Shown here in pieces: positions 24,601 through 36,563 of a stretch of DNA of 64,000 bases. The stretch spans positions 32,847,795-32,911,794 of the forward strand of contig NC_092670.1 in assembly GCF_964355755.1 (NCBI RefSeq), written 5' to 3'. Position 1 is the stretch's first letter. Each line of letters begins with the position of its first letter. Position numbers and translations under genes: made by a program. The notes below the pieces were generated by a model, which was given only the letters and a program-made list of their open reading frames with translations, was not told the origin of the DNA and searched no databases. This DNA comes from Antedon mediterranea. Lineage: Eukaryota; Echinodermata; Crinoidea; Comatulida; Antedonidae.

Positions 24601-27600
24601 TTCAAACCACTGTTGTTTGGGGAGAATATAACACAAATAGCACAGTTAAATATGTACAGCATATACCATAGAGATAAGTACAACAGTCACGATTTTTTGC
24701 AACCTTTGTGATACAATATTTATTTTCATCCCATTTTCTTATTTTTCCAGGGCTCTGAACTTCTAGTTTGGTACGGTGATTCATATCTGCAGTTCATGGG
24801 AGTACCAGTGTCAATCAAAGCGATAGCAACTTTGAATTCTGTAGATGATCAGAGTAGTGACAGTAAGTTATATCTTTCTAGAAAGCAGTTCATAAGTTAC
24901 ATAAACTACACAACTACACATCTACACATTATAGAAAAACTGTACTATAGAAGCTAGCTAGTTAGCAGGCTATCTATCATGACTTAGAAACAACGATATT
25001 CAGATCTGGTATATCGTGTTATTCTTTTACTTTGACTTTTTAACAATTGTAGATGGCGGTATAACATTATAGGAACTATTTCCTTTTTTTAGACAAGGAA
25101 GGATTCAAATGCAACAGATGTGGAAAAGTGTTCGCTTACCAGTATTATCGTGACAAACATCTTAAATACACCAGGTGTGTTGATCAGGGTGACCGGAAGT
25201 TCCCGTGCCATCTTTGCAGACGATCTTTCGAAAAAAGAGACAGACTTCGTATTCATATCCTTCATGTTCACGAAAAACACCGCCCTCATAAGTGTAATGT
25301 CTGTGGTAAAAGTTTTTCACAGGTAAGCAATATAATGTTACAACTATATTTTCGGACATTATTTATTTACTGTAGCCTATAACTTTTATTTTAAAATAAG
25401 TCTTAGAAGCAAATTTGAAATATGCAATTACAGGCATATGCAACAACTTGTTTGATCATTCACATAATTGCTCAATACACATTTTAGTATTGTTCTTAAT
25501 ATTAATTAAGCCCAGTGTTACAACAATTTCTTATTATAATAGACGAGCTATAACATTTAATTCAATATTAGGCAGGATGCATACACAAAACTGTTCATAA
25601 TTAGCAAATGATATTCTTCGCAATCCTGTTTTTAACATCTTTGTTTTCTACCAATATACATAATAAAAACAATTACCTAATAGTCTGCTAAGATGCTATC
25701 ACGTAATACATGAATGTTACTAACATTATATTTCTGTTATTTTCATTTTAGTCAAGCAGTTTGAACAAACACCTTCGTGTGCACAGCGGAGAGCGCCCAT
25801 ACAAATGCGTATACTGCAGTAAGGCGTTTACAGCCTCTAGTATCCTAAGGACTCATATTCGTCAACACAGTGGAGAGAAACCATTTAAATGCAAACACTG
25901 CCTCAAATCATTTGCATCACATGCAGCACACGACAGTCATGTACGCCGAACACATACAAAGGAAAAGTCTAGCGTCTGCCAGTTCTGCGGCAAAACGTTC
26001 ACCCAACCGTATGAACTAAAATTCCATATCAGTACAGGTGTACACACAGGTGGGTCTAACGCTAACAACTAGATTTTACTACAGAAAAAAATCTCAATAA
26101 ACTGTACATACTACGTATGGATGATAAATAATATAATAAAACTTTAGTTATGAATAATCCGTAACAATTTCTTCGTCATACTCCGATCTTTTACTTTAAA
26201 CGTTCGCTTATAAATACGTACAGACCTTCTAAAATGACTTCGCTGATACTATTGACGATAAGTGTTTCCAATGACGTATTTCAGGGATAGTTGCTGTTTT
26301 TTTAGTCCAGCCGTAAATACAATTTGACCTTATGTCCTGCGGCAGGTTTCGATAAATGTGTACAGCCACATCAAAACCAGGCGCTTGTCGCTAGATAGGG
26401 ATTTGTGTAAAATGCATTTGAATGTGTGAAACTCATATTTTGACCATTTTGTTTTTTTACCATTATCTGATAGGAAATTTACCGTAGATTTCAAAAATAT
26501 ATATCTTATTAACTAATTCAAATGGAAAGGTGGTAAAAATTACATAAATCTGAGCCTCTATCCTCGTGTTTCGATTGAAAGAACGTGGTAATTCGTTATA
26601 AAAAAGCAGTTATTTTCGTCATTCCTACGCCGTAATTTTGTAGATAACCCCTGAAAGCTTGGTATCATTCGATAGGTATTTTGTTCATGAATCTAAAAAT
26701 AAATGAGTGATGTCACAGATTGTACGATTTAGACCAATAAAAACCGATTTTATAGAACCCTTTAGTGTAAACAAAAACGGCCTTGTTGCTACGAACACGC
26801 TGAAAGAAGCGATGTGATTGGTTTAATTTTGTCACATGACCCATCCAGCATGGCAAATTCCAGGTCAACAAAATCTTATCGCTAGTACACGCTTGTCGAG
26901 AAAAATATATTTTTTATAGTTCATCTAGTACTGTACACATTAATACTAAAGTGACGTGTACTGACTCAGACTTGATAACAATAAGTTATAACATACTAAA
27001 GTAAAGGGCCTAGCTAAGTTATTTATCGTAAGAGTTGATATTAGCAATGTAACTCTCAATCCACTGGCACTAGGCCTAGGCCTAGATAGGTACAGTAGGC
27101 TAGACCTGGCTCTACTAGGCCTAGTACTATAAGCCTAGACTAGGCGGAGATCCGCCTAGGCCTACTACTACGCTGGGCTACTAGCCTAGATAGGCTGCAT
27201 GGCATAGTAGGCCTAGCTAGCTAGTAATAATAATAGTAATAACAACAACAAGGCCTAGCCCAATTAAAATAAGATAGAGTTTTCCTCGCTATAGTATAAT
27301 AAGCCTCCTGGAAGGCTTTACTTTACTTACTAGGCCTACTGCTGGGCTATTTTATTTATTTCAATTTGGTTAAATTTCATTATGCTTAAAAATTGCCAAT
27401 GATGGGTTGGGTGTGTGGGGAGTGTGTGCAAAACATAAACCGTAAAAACCAGAAAACCAGTACAACTACAATACAATCCCTCACAAATAAAATACTGGTA
27501 CCTTGGCTAAATTTCACGTTATTCATCATGCTTAAAACATTGTTTAAGCTAACAGGTGTGTCTATCTGTCATGATCAGGCCAGGTGCTGGTTCAACAATA

Positions 27601-29272
27601 GACGTATTACATAACTTTAACAACAGTAAAATCCAGTACAATACAAATCCCTCACAAATAAAATACTGGTACCTTGGCTAAATTTCACGTTATTCATCAT
27701 GCTTAAAAACATTGTTCAAGCTAACGGGTGTGGCTATCTGTTATGGTGCTGGTTCAACAATAGAATACATAACATTGTTTGAAGGTTTGCATGGTGAAAT
27801 CAAATGTTGATATAAAGTTTGCGGTACACCACGTATATTAAGTCTGAAAAGAACTGTTGAGTTTCTCTTACATACATAACATTAACACTAAAAACCAGTA
27901 CAATACAAATCACTCACAAATAAAATACTGATAATTGAATTTTGCCGACCAGAAACGAGGGACATTGTGTGCCCTGCGCCATTTTGAACAAAAAGCAGAT
28001 AAAATAAAGTAAAAAGAGAAATAAAATTGAATAAAGTTCATTAATAAAATGTTTGCTGTTTTTTTTTAAATTTGTTTAGAACTAATAATAAGCTAAGGCA
28101 ATCTTCCTGAATACCTACTAGTAGGCCTACTGTATTATTCTTACACTACACTATTATAAATGAATTTGACAGATTTTACGTAAATTAGTGGTACTTTGTA
28201 ATCGTCATAATTAACTATGATAACCACCTCGGATTTTGATGAAATTTTCATGAATATCAGAAAACACTATATTGAATAAGTGTGCCAAATTTCAGAATGA
28301 TTGTTTATCTAGAAGGTAGTGTTGCTAAGGTGTTAATTGTTCAATCTGTAACAGCATGGGGCAACTTCCTGTCTGATTTGTCATTAAACTTTGACTGTTA
28401 ATTACTCAGTAATTACAAATAAATTGTAGTATAAATGCTATATACATTTATTGCCATAACTCTGGGAATATTTGCTTGATTTAAATGATCCAAACACCAT
28501 TTTGAAGGATATATTGTGAGGAATACCATTATAGTATCAACTAAAAAAATATATATTTCACCAAGTGCCTGGTTTTGATGTGGCTGTACACAAATGTATA
28601 TTACCTAAATTCCACGAGAGTTCTTAGAGCATTATAATTTATCTATTGCTTTTAATAATTAATTGTTAATAAATGCTAAATAATGTATTTGTTCCTGGTG
28701 TCCTCCTTATACTGGAGTTAAACTATTTATGAGACAATATTTTATTATGAATTATACGTAATATATATATGTACCGTAACCAGCAGGCAGGTTGATCTGT
28801 ATAGCATACGTCCATAGAAATTCATTTCTGATACTGTAGAATACTGCACTATTTCATAATAAGTTAATATCCTAGTTTAAAATACTGTTTTATACGTGTA
28901 TAACTTAATCAAAATAACGTTCTAATTTAGAATTACTGGGTCGGACAAACTAATCCACTTCATTGTTCCAATTATCTTATTTATTTATTGATATAATTTG
29001 TTCTTTTAAAAGGAAAAACACCATACAGTTGCACGGAATGTGGAGACGAGTTTGGTACATCATCGGCACGTGATCAACATCGCTCAAGTATGATGTGTTC
29101 AAAAGTTGGCCCTAGTCGAAAGTTACACACACTGGATGATTTACCGTCTGGACAGACACAGATCCATAAAATAGTAAACGCACTCACGGTACCAATGGTC
29201 TCGAAAAACGACTGTATGGACGCTATCGCTCAGAATTTCCCTCACACGTTTTTCCCTCAATCTGTCAATTAA
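21681..29272 (+). CDS. PRDM14: PRDM14-like PR/SET-domain zinc-finger protein (start uncertain)
   Basis: Eight exons join with matching phases: 21681-22018, 23298-23369, 23557-23717, 24137-24298, 24751-24862, 25093-25322, 25752-26049 and 29013-29272, all with GT/AG borders, giving about 543 residues without the N terminus. A pre-SET motif (FTREELDTSLYG, HALSGL) precedes the PR/SET domain (MWEIFVEG, HFIDGKG, ELLVWYGDSY). Then come zinc fingers: a C2HC (CNRCGKVF...KYTRC), five C2H2 (including SFEKRDRLRIHILHVH and FTASSILRTHIRQH) and a seventh C2HC in the last exon (CTECGDEF...MMC). The linker and finger sequences match vertebrate PRDM14 closely as I know it. In vertebrates it is a nuclear DNA-binding regulator of pluripotency and germ-cell fate; function here is inferred. 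The last intron (3 kb) carries a transposon-like element. The gene is convergent with lectin A. Confidence 0.92.
22235..22258. repeat. AAAT microsatellite
   Basis: Six units of AAAT (TAAATAAATAAATAAATAAA) in the first certain PRDM14 intron. Confidence 0.9.
22277..22305. promoter_or_regulatory. Perfect 13-bp palindrome with octamer-like half sites in PRDM14 intron
   Basis: AGGTTATATGCAT, three bases, then ATGCATATAACCT form a perfect inverted repeat. A single half (AGGTTATATGCAT) also occurs about 130 bases upstream, near 22147. ATGCAT-type half sites resemble paired POU-homeodomain sites, but the spacing differs from the known MORE element. A regulatory role is speculation; a cruciform or chance is possible. 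Confidence 0.3.
22795..23097 (+). mobile_element. tRNA-derived SINE
   Basis: The left part reads GGACTACTGATCGTGAGATC then a B-box-like TTTCGAATCC. The body follows (CATTGCTTGTACCCTTAGAC, TCTCTCCACCCAGGTGTATA) with a 3' tail of AAGCGCTATATATATCC and ATT repeats. This organisation (tRNA-like head, conserved body, short tail repeat) is that of tRNA SINEs. The A box is not clear, so the head may be truncated. It lies in a PRDM14 intron and is related to segments at 42.04 and 49.26 kb. Confidence 0.75.
26358..28591. mobile_element. 2.2-kb TIR element in the last PRDM14 intron
   Basis: The ends are a 30-bp inverted repeat with one mismatch: GTGTACAGCCACATCAAAAC at 26358 and its complement ending at 28591. 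The same four bases, AAAT, flank both sides (26354-26357 and 28592-28595), consistent with a target-site duplication. No transposase frame is visible, so it is a non-autonomous DNA transposon of unidentified superfamily. It contains a TAGGCCTA-rich stretch (27060-27260) and a 171-bp tandem duplication. Confidence 0.75.
27460..27780. repeat. Tandem duplication, 171-bp period
   Basis: CTGGTACCTTGGCTAAATTT and surrounding sequence occur at about 27495 and again at 27666, with a partial third copy near 27896-27930. Copies differ by small indels. The 73-residue frame at 27393 lies across it and is not protein-like. Confidence 0.85.
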
Positions 29273-29593
29273 AAACAGTGGTAATATTGGCTTATCATTG
29301 AATGCATTGGATTGAAATACGTAGAAAAAGGCCTCATTTATAAAAGTATTTACTAAGACTTACTTAATTGATTAACATAGGAACAGTTGTTTCATCGATA
29401 TTTATATGTGTTTAAAAATAGGCGTAGGCATATCAAATGAAGGCCTAGTCAGTCATGTAAATACAAGCAAGAAGAGTATATATCATTAACACCACTTTGC
29501 AGGCAGATTAGCAAGGTGAAATGAGGCTGAGTTGAGAGGTTACTGGTGTTGATATGTTATGGACACAAACCTTGTGTTTTTACGGTATTTCAA

Positions 29594-31846
29594 CTAGTTT
29601 AATACACGGACACAATATTTCATCTTGATTAGATTGTTGGTGACAGTCAATCTTTGGCACTTGGAACGCCGACTGATGATCGTCGTTGGTACTACAAATA
29701 ACAATGAATATTGGTAAAGGGCACGTCAATGGTAGCGATGGAGTATTGGCAAAGTGCGAGGCGTTCAAGGCAAGCGGGCATGCGAAGCGCGCCAAAAATG
29801 TGTGCCAGGTATCTAGTTTACAATGTAAAGAGTTAGAGTTTATCTTAACGTGCTTGTCCTACTATGCTACGATATTGTTTAAATAAATTATTTATATTTT
29901 CATAATATATCTAAATAGATATTGATGTTCCACACCAATGGTTATTAGAAGGTACTCCCGCATTATTGGTCTTAAATATAATCTTTATAATCTCAGGCCT
30001 TTTCTCATAAATTTTGCTATTATTATTATTATTAGTGATGAAGGAGTTTTCAATATTTTTATTTTGAAAAAATAATTTTGTTGAAAATTGTTTTCACCTG
30101 ACTCATGTTGATACTATTATCAAAAAAAGCAGTGTTAAGTTATTCAATTCAATTCAATTCAAGAAACATTTATTTATTTATGTAAATATTTATCTGCTGA
30201 GCCTATACCATGCGTATATAATTAATTATAATTAACTTACACTGTTCACATATAGTTGGCAGTTCCCTGGTACAGAACAAATCATGCCAAAAACCGCCAC
30301 GTCGATGATTTAAATTGGCACAGTCTTCATAATTTCCACTGGGTTCTTGGGGTGTGTCCCAATCTAAAAGACCACATCAAATATTAGGTATTTCTGTTTA
30401 GAATTAATTTAAAGTAATGTTAGTCACATATTTGGCTGCTATAAGTTGATGATACATTTGAGTTTTCGTAGGACTTTGGTGTTCTACATTCATTGCATAA
30501 TGTGTAAGTCTATTTGAAAGCCAAGATCGATTACTGTGATAAGATGGGTACGTTTTTACAACGTTTGTTATTATTCAATACTAGTTTTCCTTATTGCTTC
30601 TATTAAAAAAACACATATCCAAACTATACAAAGGGTAACAAAAAGGGGTGTCGATCGACTTCATATTTACAGCGTACACAATTGGTCTACATTTTTACAA
30701 AGGTATAGTTATACATCTGGAAACAAGAACACAATGACTTGAATCGGCGTTGAAATCAAAAACGTGACAATGCAAATGATTGCTGTCAATAAAAGAAACA
30801 CTGGCCCGTTGCGTGCATATTCTGTGGGCGGTCCACGCTCTGTCGGCAAGATACAGACTGATTCAAGTCTTTGTGTTCCTTTGTCCATGATTATACTTCT
30901 ATAGCTAGATCTTCTTCCCGACACCCATTCAAATTCGCCATCGCTATCTGCATCAACGAGGCCAATCCAAGCTCTGTCTATTCCCGAATATTCAAGTATT
31001 CTATCTAACCACTTGTTTTCTGCTTCACTGGTAACTTCAACTAAATCCCCATTGAAACTTTGGCATTTTTCTCTTCCGGAAGTCCACGTAGCAAGTGTTT
31101 CAATGATCCTGTAGCATTTATAAAAATCGACATTGTAATGCCATCCTTTTGGACAATCTGAAATTGAAATGAACTTCAAAATGAATTATTATTCTGGAAA
31201 GTGCACATGGTAGTCTAAACTTTTACAATATTAATTATACTCATATTTTACTAGTTCGGCTTCATTCAATGTGGGCAAACAATAAAAAATATGTCTTATT
31301 TTAATGTATAAGTACCATTATATTTTTCTTATTCGGCTCCACTAACGCCGGGGCGGCTTCAATATGAAAGGTAGGCTACGATTTTGTTAACTAGTAGTAT
31401 TAATTAACTTAAAAACACACAATTTAGTAAGAATTGCAGATCCAAAAATTGCAGATCCCAACAGTTTATCTAAAACAATAGGCTATTGTATACGACTTCC
31501 TGATGACTCACTTCTATTAAGCACTATGAGACAACTGTGTCACTTATGTTTTATATTTTACATGAAGAGTGCGGCCAGCTACATGCTGGTCGTACGAAAC
31601 AAATTTGTAGTGATTAAAACAATGAAGTAACCAAGTTTTCTGCTGTTATTTTATTTATTTATTTATGCTCTACCTTGGTATTGAGCACTCTATCTAAACG
31701 GTCTGAAAATTTCAACCTGAATATATATATATATATATAATTTTACTTCTCGTTTTGATTTAGCTTTTCGCTTTAATTTTGTATCTCCATTGAGATCCAG
31801 CCACTGATACCCACAGCATTGTCATTTTTCAGTAATTTGCCTTTGG

Positions 31847-31918
<72 letters not shown>

Positions 31919-31994
31919 TTTGCAACTCACCATCACAAATGACGTACTGTGTAGCAACCAAAATTGACAATAATATCCGTCCATTTGTTTTCAT
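29594..31994 (-). CDS. Secreted C-type lectin A (four exons)
   Basis: Exons in coding order are 31931-31994, 30897-31157, 30241-30363 and 29594-29691. All junctions are phase 1 with GT/AG borders, giving 181 residues. Exon 1 encodes a signal peptide (MKTNGRILLSILVATQYVIC). Exons 2-3 encode one C-type lectin domain: CPKGWHYN, the WTSGREKCQSFNGDLVEV helix region, AWIGLVDADSDGEFEW, then PQEPSGNYEDC, GFWHDLFC and PTICEQ. The EPS plus WHD residues lie where calcium and sugar are bound; EPS is close to the mannose-type EPN. Exon 4 adds a basic tail (SRRSKCQRL...KMKYC). It is probably a secreted pattern-recognition lectin. Exon 4 is only 321 bases past the PRDM14 stop, in convergent orientation. Confidence 0.9.
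31719..31738. repeat. AT microsatellite
   Basis: Ten AT units in lectin A intron 1. Confidence 0.85.
31740..31850. repeat. Repeat block shared by lectin A intron 1 and lectin D intron 3
   Basis: TTGAGATCCAGCCACTGATA with its flanks (CGTTTTGATTTAG before, CATTTTTCAGTAATTTGCC after) recurs at about 55195-55300. Positions within the two lectin genes differ, so this is a dispersed repeat or a rearranged piece rather than a conserved intronic element. Confidence 0.7.
31851..31914. repeat. AT microsatellite, about 30 units
   Basis: A long AT run ends only about 15 bases inside intron 1 of lectin A, next to the exon 1 donor. It accounts for tyrosine-isoleucine open frames on both strands, which are artefacts. 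Confidence 0.95.
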
Positions 31995-33786
31995 TTTTAA
32001 CAGAAAATTAAATATTACTTGGTTATCTTTAGCTCAGGCTATGGTATACGATATAACAACTGTTCGTTGTGTGAAGTATAAACAGGAATTCACAATAAAC
32101 ACACAGTGTAAACGCCTAGTGTTGATTGACTACTATTTTCTTGTTACTGGTAAACGCACTTTCCTTAAATTAAATTTTTTATCGTCTACACGTCAAAGAA
32201 GCAACACTTATTGCGTCGACAAGAAATACTACACTCCAAGATAAGTAGGTTATCTTTAAAATATTCTGTAGTGAAATAATAATTAATTAACGTTTCTATA
32301 CGTAATTAGAAATGCCAATATCAAAACAATTAAATATAATTGTTCACCAACTTTTGACGCAAGAACTTACACTTACTTGTTATTGTTTACTAAAATTAAA
32401 ATTTAATGAACATTGTATATTTATATCATATTTGTCCTCCAAGCTTTTCAAGTTACGTCTATAGTAAACGGACGCAATGATGAGTGAATGAACGAAAATA
32501 ATTATTAGCATTTTGATTATAGATACGCGGACAGCTATCAAGCGAATAAATAGAAAATTTAAAAAGAAAACAATATTTGATCTGCATTACCTATCTTAAC
32601 ACGTAACTAATTGATTAATAAAACAGTAAACAAGATACAGACGTATCTATGCAGATTTATCTGTAATCTGTAACTTTTATTTTTATTGTTTTTAATGATA
32701 CCCTGCATGTTTGTTGTTCTGTTTTGTTTTTGTAGTTATATATATTCTACAGTTTATGCATATTATGTATTGTCATACAGATCTAATTAAGTAATTAGTT
32801 TTTTTACATTTTGTTTTGATGTTATGTATTAGTATTTTGAACTTTGTGACTTATGTTATTTTTAATTTTGTCTGTAAATTCGACCATTAACACCATTAGC
32901 ACCATTAACTGATAGATGTGTGCCATCGATATAAAGGTGATTCCTATGAATAAATACATAAATAAATAAATAAATAAATACTTACCCCAGAACGAATATA
33001 ACATTCTTTCTGATTTGAAATCAATCATTATATTCCACCGTCCAAGTTACAAACAAACGTTTAATGTTATCGATTAAGTTTCAGTCGTTTCCCAACTGAA
33101 ACTATGGCTTTAATTAGAAATTTATTAAAAACATTGCACAATGAAAATTACTGTTATTGATTTGTCGATCTTTTCCCTGATTATTTAGTCATATACTAAA
33201 CCAATATAACCTAATATTTTAATACAAAACAATTTGATACAGAAGATTAATATCAAAAGTTTGTAGTATAGAGCTATAAACACAGGGATAGTGATTTTGG
33301 TCATGGATTTGAGACACACCTAAAGAAACGTCAAAACAAGATGGTTTAATTATAAAGAAAATAATGTAAGTGATAATAAAACAATATAAACAAACTCAAA
33401 GAACATTTTGGAAATCAGAAATGTAATTACTGTATAATGTAAGGAAAAGTTAAGTTGTAACTAAGGAAACGATAATACTCTAAACTTTTTCCTTATGTCC
33501 CCTTTTTGCTTCTCAAGGATATAGGCGCTGCTCACTCAAAAACATGTATGTTTGTCGAATTCTTTCAATTATGTCAGTTCATCCTTAAAAATGTTGATAT
33601 GATCTCATTATGAGAATAATTCTATTATTATGTTTTTGCGACAAATATTTGAAACACAAATGGTTTAAATTCTGGTAGTATGTTTAAAAATTGCACATTT
33701 ACCATCGGGACAAGCTCATTAATTTAATTAATGAAATGTTCTACTTTTTTTTGAATTACTTATGTTAAACAAATTGACGATTCTTC
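31995..33786. other. 5' flank of lectin A and spacer
   Basis: No gene is visible. The 140 bases before the lectin A start show partial similarity to the 5' flanks of lectins C and D (a pyrimidine-rich CTTTTGCTGA/GTATAC region), and 32389-32430 resembles 58500-58540 upstream of D. An AAAT microsatellite lies at 32951-32980. The remainder is AT-rich without recognised features. Confidence 0.4.
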
Positions 33787-34115
33787 TTTGTTCCAAATTA
33801 TTGTATTCATTTGTGTATTTCATCTGTTTTTTTAAAAAGGACAAACACCGTGTAGTGTCACAAAATCTAGTGAGTAGTGGGTTTGGTATCATCGGTAACT
33901 GATCAGCATCGATCTAATATCAGTGTTCAAAAGTTTGCGCTAGTAGAAAGGTGGACACACTGAATGCTTTACCCTCTGGACACTGAGACACACATATTCA
34001 TACAATTGTAATTGACGATGGACTAAGACTTTTCCACGCACGGACGTTTTCCCTCAATCTGCCAGTTAAACAGTGCTGATATTGGCTCACCAATGAATGC
34101 ATAAGATATTAGTTG
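33787..34115 (+). pseudogene. Decayed copy of the last PRDM14 exon (relic 1)
   Basis: It aligns along its length with 28960-29300: a similar acceptor region (TTTAAAAAGGACAAACACC), then GTTTGGTATCATCGG, GATCAGCATCG, GTGTTCAAAAGTTTGC, TTTACCCTCTGGACA and TTTTCCCTCAATCTGCCAGT. Several indels and stops destroy the frame and the zinc-finger cysteines. No other PRDM14 exon is copied, so it came from a segmental duplication starting in the last intron. No intact lectin exon follows. Confidence 0.8.
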
Positions 34116-35200
34116 CAATATTATTGTAAATTAATAATATTGCATCTAATGAAAAGGTCAAAATAGGCTTCAATAAAGAGCTATGCATTTACTAGGAATT
34201 TACCTGAATATTAGATTTTTGTTAAAATAATAATACAATTATTAAGTTACTGCGACCATGATTTTAAACAACAAAATATCTTTAATCCATTCAATTTCGG
34301 ACTCTTTCAATATATAGCTCTGTGCTCTCCATGCATGCTCTACGCGTGCGCGTTTAGTTTGTATAACAACGATTCTCTATAGTAATACATTGCTTTTTTG
34401 TTTAATGTTTGCAGGAACTTTATAATTTCGTTATTAACTTAACAAAAATCTTAAAACAAATTGATTGTTTTTATATGAAATTCGATATTTAAAGTCTTGT
34501 GAACATTATAAATTTTTAATTGCAAAGGACTTGGCTCCATACTCTACATAGGCATAGTTGGACACACATATGGCCGGTGTGCACCCCACTTGACTTTCTA
34601 AAATCCGTCAACGCAATGCCGTAACTCTTTCAATATATGGTTATGGGTGTAAACAATACCAAAGCCTTGTAGTTTGGCCTTTCTTTTATACAGTCCAGTG
34701 TTCTAGCATACGTTGATAGTACTTATAGACTGGATTTTGGCCTATCATTCATACACACGGTATCGTTATGCAAACAAAACCGATGTAGACCATTTTAAGA
34801 AAGGGTTTGTGCATTACCCAGTCTCGTCTACATGTCACCACCAGAAGCTCACAACACTGAATAAAACAATTAGTGCGTAAAATTGGTTTTTGGTGTAAAA
34901 GGTACCAACATCAAACTTCGGAGTTTTCAGGTCTCTAATATATAGCGGGTCTGTAAACAACCAGTTAACAACGGAGCAACTAACACTCATTCATTCCAGG
35001 CAATGGTGCCTGCTTTTATTTTATCTGTAGGCCACGGGCCCATAGATTCAAAATATATTACAGTAAGGTTGACTCTCTCTATTTTAACAATACAAATAAA
35101 TACTTTGATAGAATAACATAAGCATTTAAATCTGTTAGTAACTTATGTAATTTTGGATAAGAGGGATTACGTCAATAATTAGGAATCAGTAAAGTTTCCC
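34116..35200. other. Spacer of the degenerate lectin unit
   Basis: By position this is where lectin exons 4, 3 and 2 would lie after relic 1. I see no CTLD-coding remnant. The stretch 34990-35060 (GCCACGGGCCCATAGATTC) looks like a piece of an unidentified dispersed repeat. Confidence 0.35.
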
Positions 35201-35219
35201 TTTCTGCCTTATAAGCCGG

Positions 35220-36360
35220 ACATCTATATATAAATTTACGTAAGGGCAAAATTCGGTAAATCGCGCCTTACTTCTAGAATTTTTACTCGATGGTATATAA
35301 AGTTGGTTCGTACTTTCGGTAGGCCTACTGATTTTAACCACCTGATGTAACCCTGTTTACTAATTAAAATTATTTATTGACGATTAAAACGCATTTAGGT
35401 TCAACGATTTGCCCCAAATAGGGGTGTTTTCCGATCTTGGTATACACTGTCTAATGGAAGCTCATCTTGAAAAATACCCGCCACAAAAATGCGAGGAGGC
35501 TTCGCATTTTCCTATCTCCTCCTACGATAATTGTTTTTAATAGCTGAAAACCGGTTGAACAGCTCGAGTACAGCATAATAATGTTGAAGACGATTTTCTT
35601 TAAAAAATACTATTTTGATAGATTTAATATACGATTATACAAATGTATTGATTTGCGATGAATGGAACATCCCAATCTCTCAGTCTGCCAGAGTTTGGTT
35701 TAACACAAGTAGGTAAATTTATGAGCCATTGGTTTAACACATACGGTAGGTAAATATATGGGCCCTTTGAGAATAAACTTGACAATACTGTAAATACCTA
35801 TTAACTATTTTTGGTCCTCATTTGAATCGAGCATTTCTTACTGTGAATGTTCGTACTGTTAGATGTAATATAAAAATATATACAAATAAACTTTATTACT
35901 GAGATTGTGGATAGGCTCTACTGTTAGATATACAAATAAACTTTATACTGACAGTTCCTTCTCAACGTTTGTATTAATTAATAATTACCAAAAATATAAA
36001 CGTCGTAGTGGTGTATCGTGACATGTACTTTAATATTTCAATCGATTATGACAGTGACAGTTTTAACAAAGTATTAAATCGCAAATGTTTTACTGTATTT
36101 AGAGGTATATTATTTATAGGCCTATAAAACATGAAAAAAATATTTCGTTACTGAGTGGATAAAGAATATATTTAAAAATTGTTCCTCTTTGTACCTATCC
36201 GCTTTCCCATCCCTCAACCCTAATGTTACATACAAAAAACAAATTCAAAAATTTGGACTCATTTTGTGGTAAGTTTCTCCTTCGGAAGTAATTCCCAGGG
36301 TGCTCATTTTAGTTGACTACATAAATCATCGTGTCTATTTATTTGTTTCTGTAAACGACA
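35220..36360. repeat. Orphan copy of lectin D intron 1 sequence
   Basis: Matches about 56990-57690, which lies between exons 2 and 1 of lectin D. Shared stretches include AATTTACGTAAGGG, ACTTTCGGTA, TTAGGTTCAACGATTTGCCC, ATATAAACGTCGTAGTGGTG and TAGTTGACTACATAAATCA, in the same order and orientation with indels. It indicates a former lectin gene copy here whose exons are lost. Confidence 0.8.
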
Positions 36361-36563
36361 ATGTATTTTCACTATTCGCAATTCTTAGTCTAAAACCATA
36401 GACGCACTTGCGTACATGATCGTAGACATAGCTTCAAGGAATTATCATTTTACTCTAATAATGATATTTAAGTTTTGTGATCTTACTTGAATCTTACTTG
36501 AATCTTCGGGCTCTTGATTAAGTCAAATGCCTTTTAAACGCCCTCCATTTCTTCTGTATTTAT

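Noticed and set aside
31773-32244. Frames with long YIYIYI runs on both strands
   Set aside because: Products of the AT microsatellite. Only the first 64 bases of the minus frame (31931-31994) are real, as lectin A exon 1.
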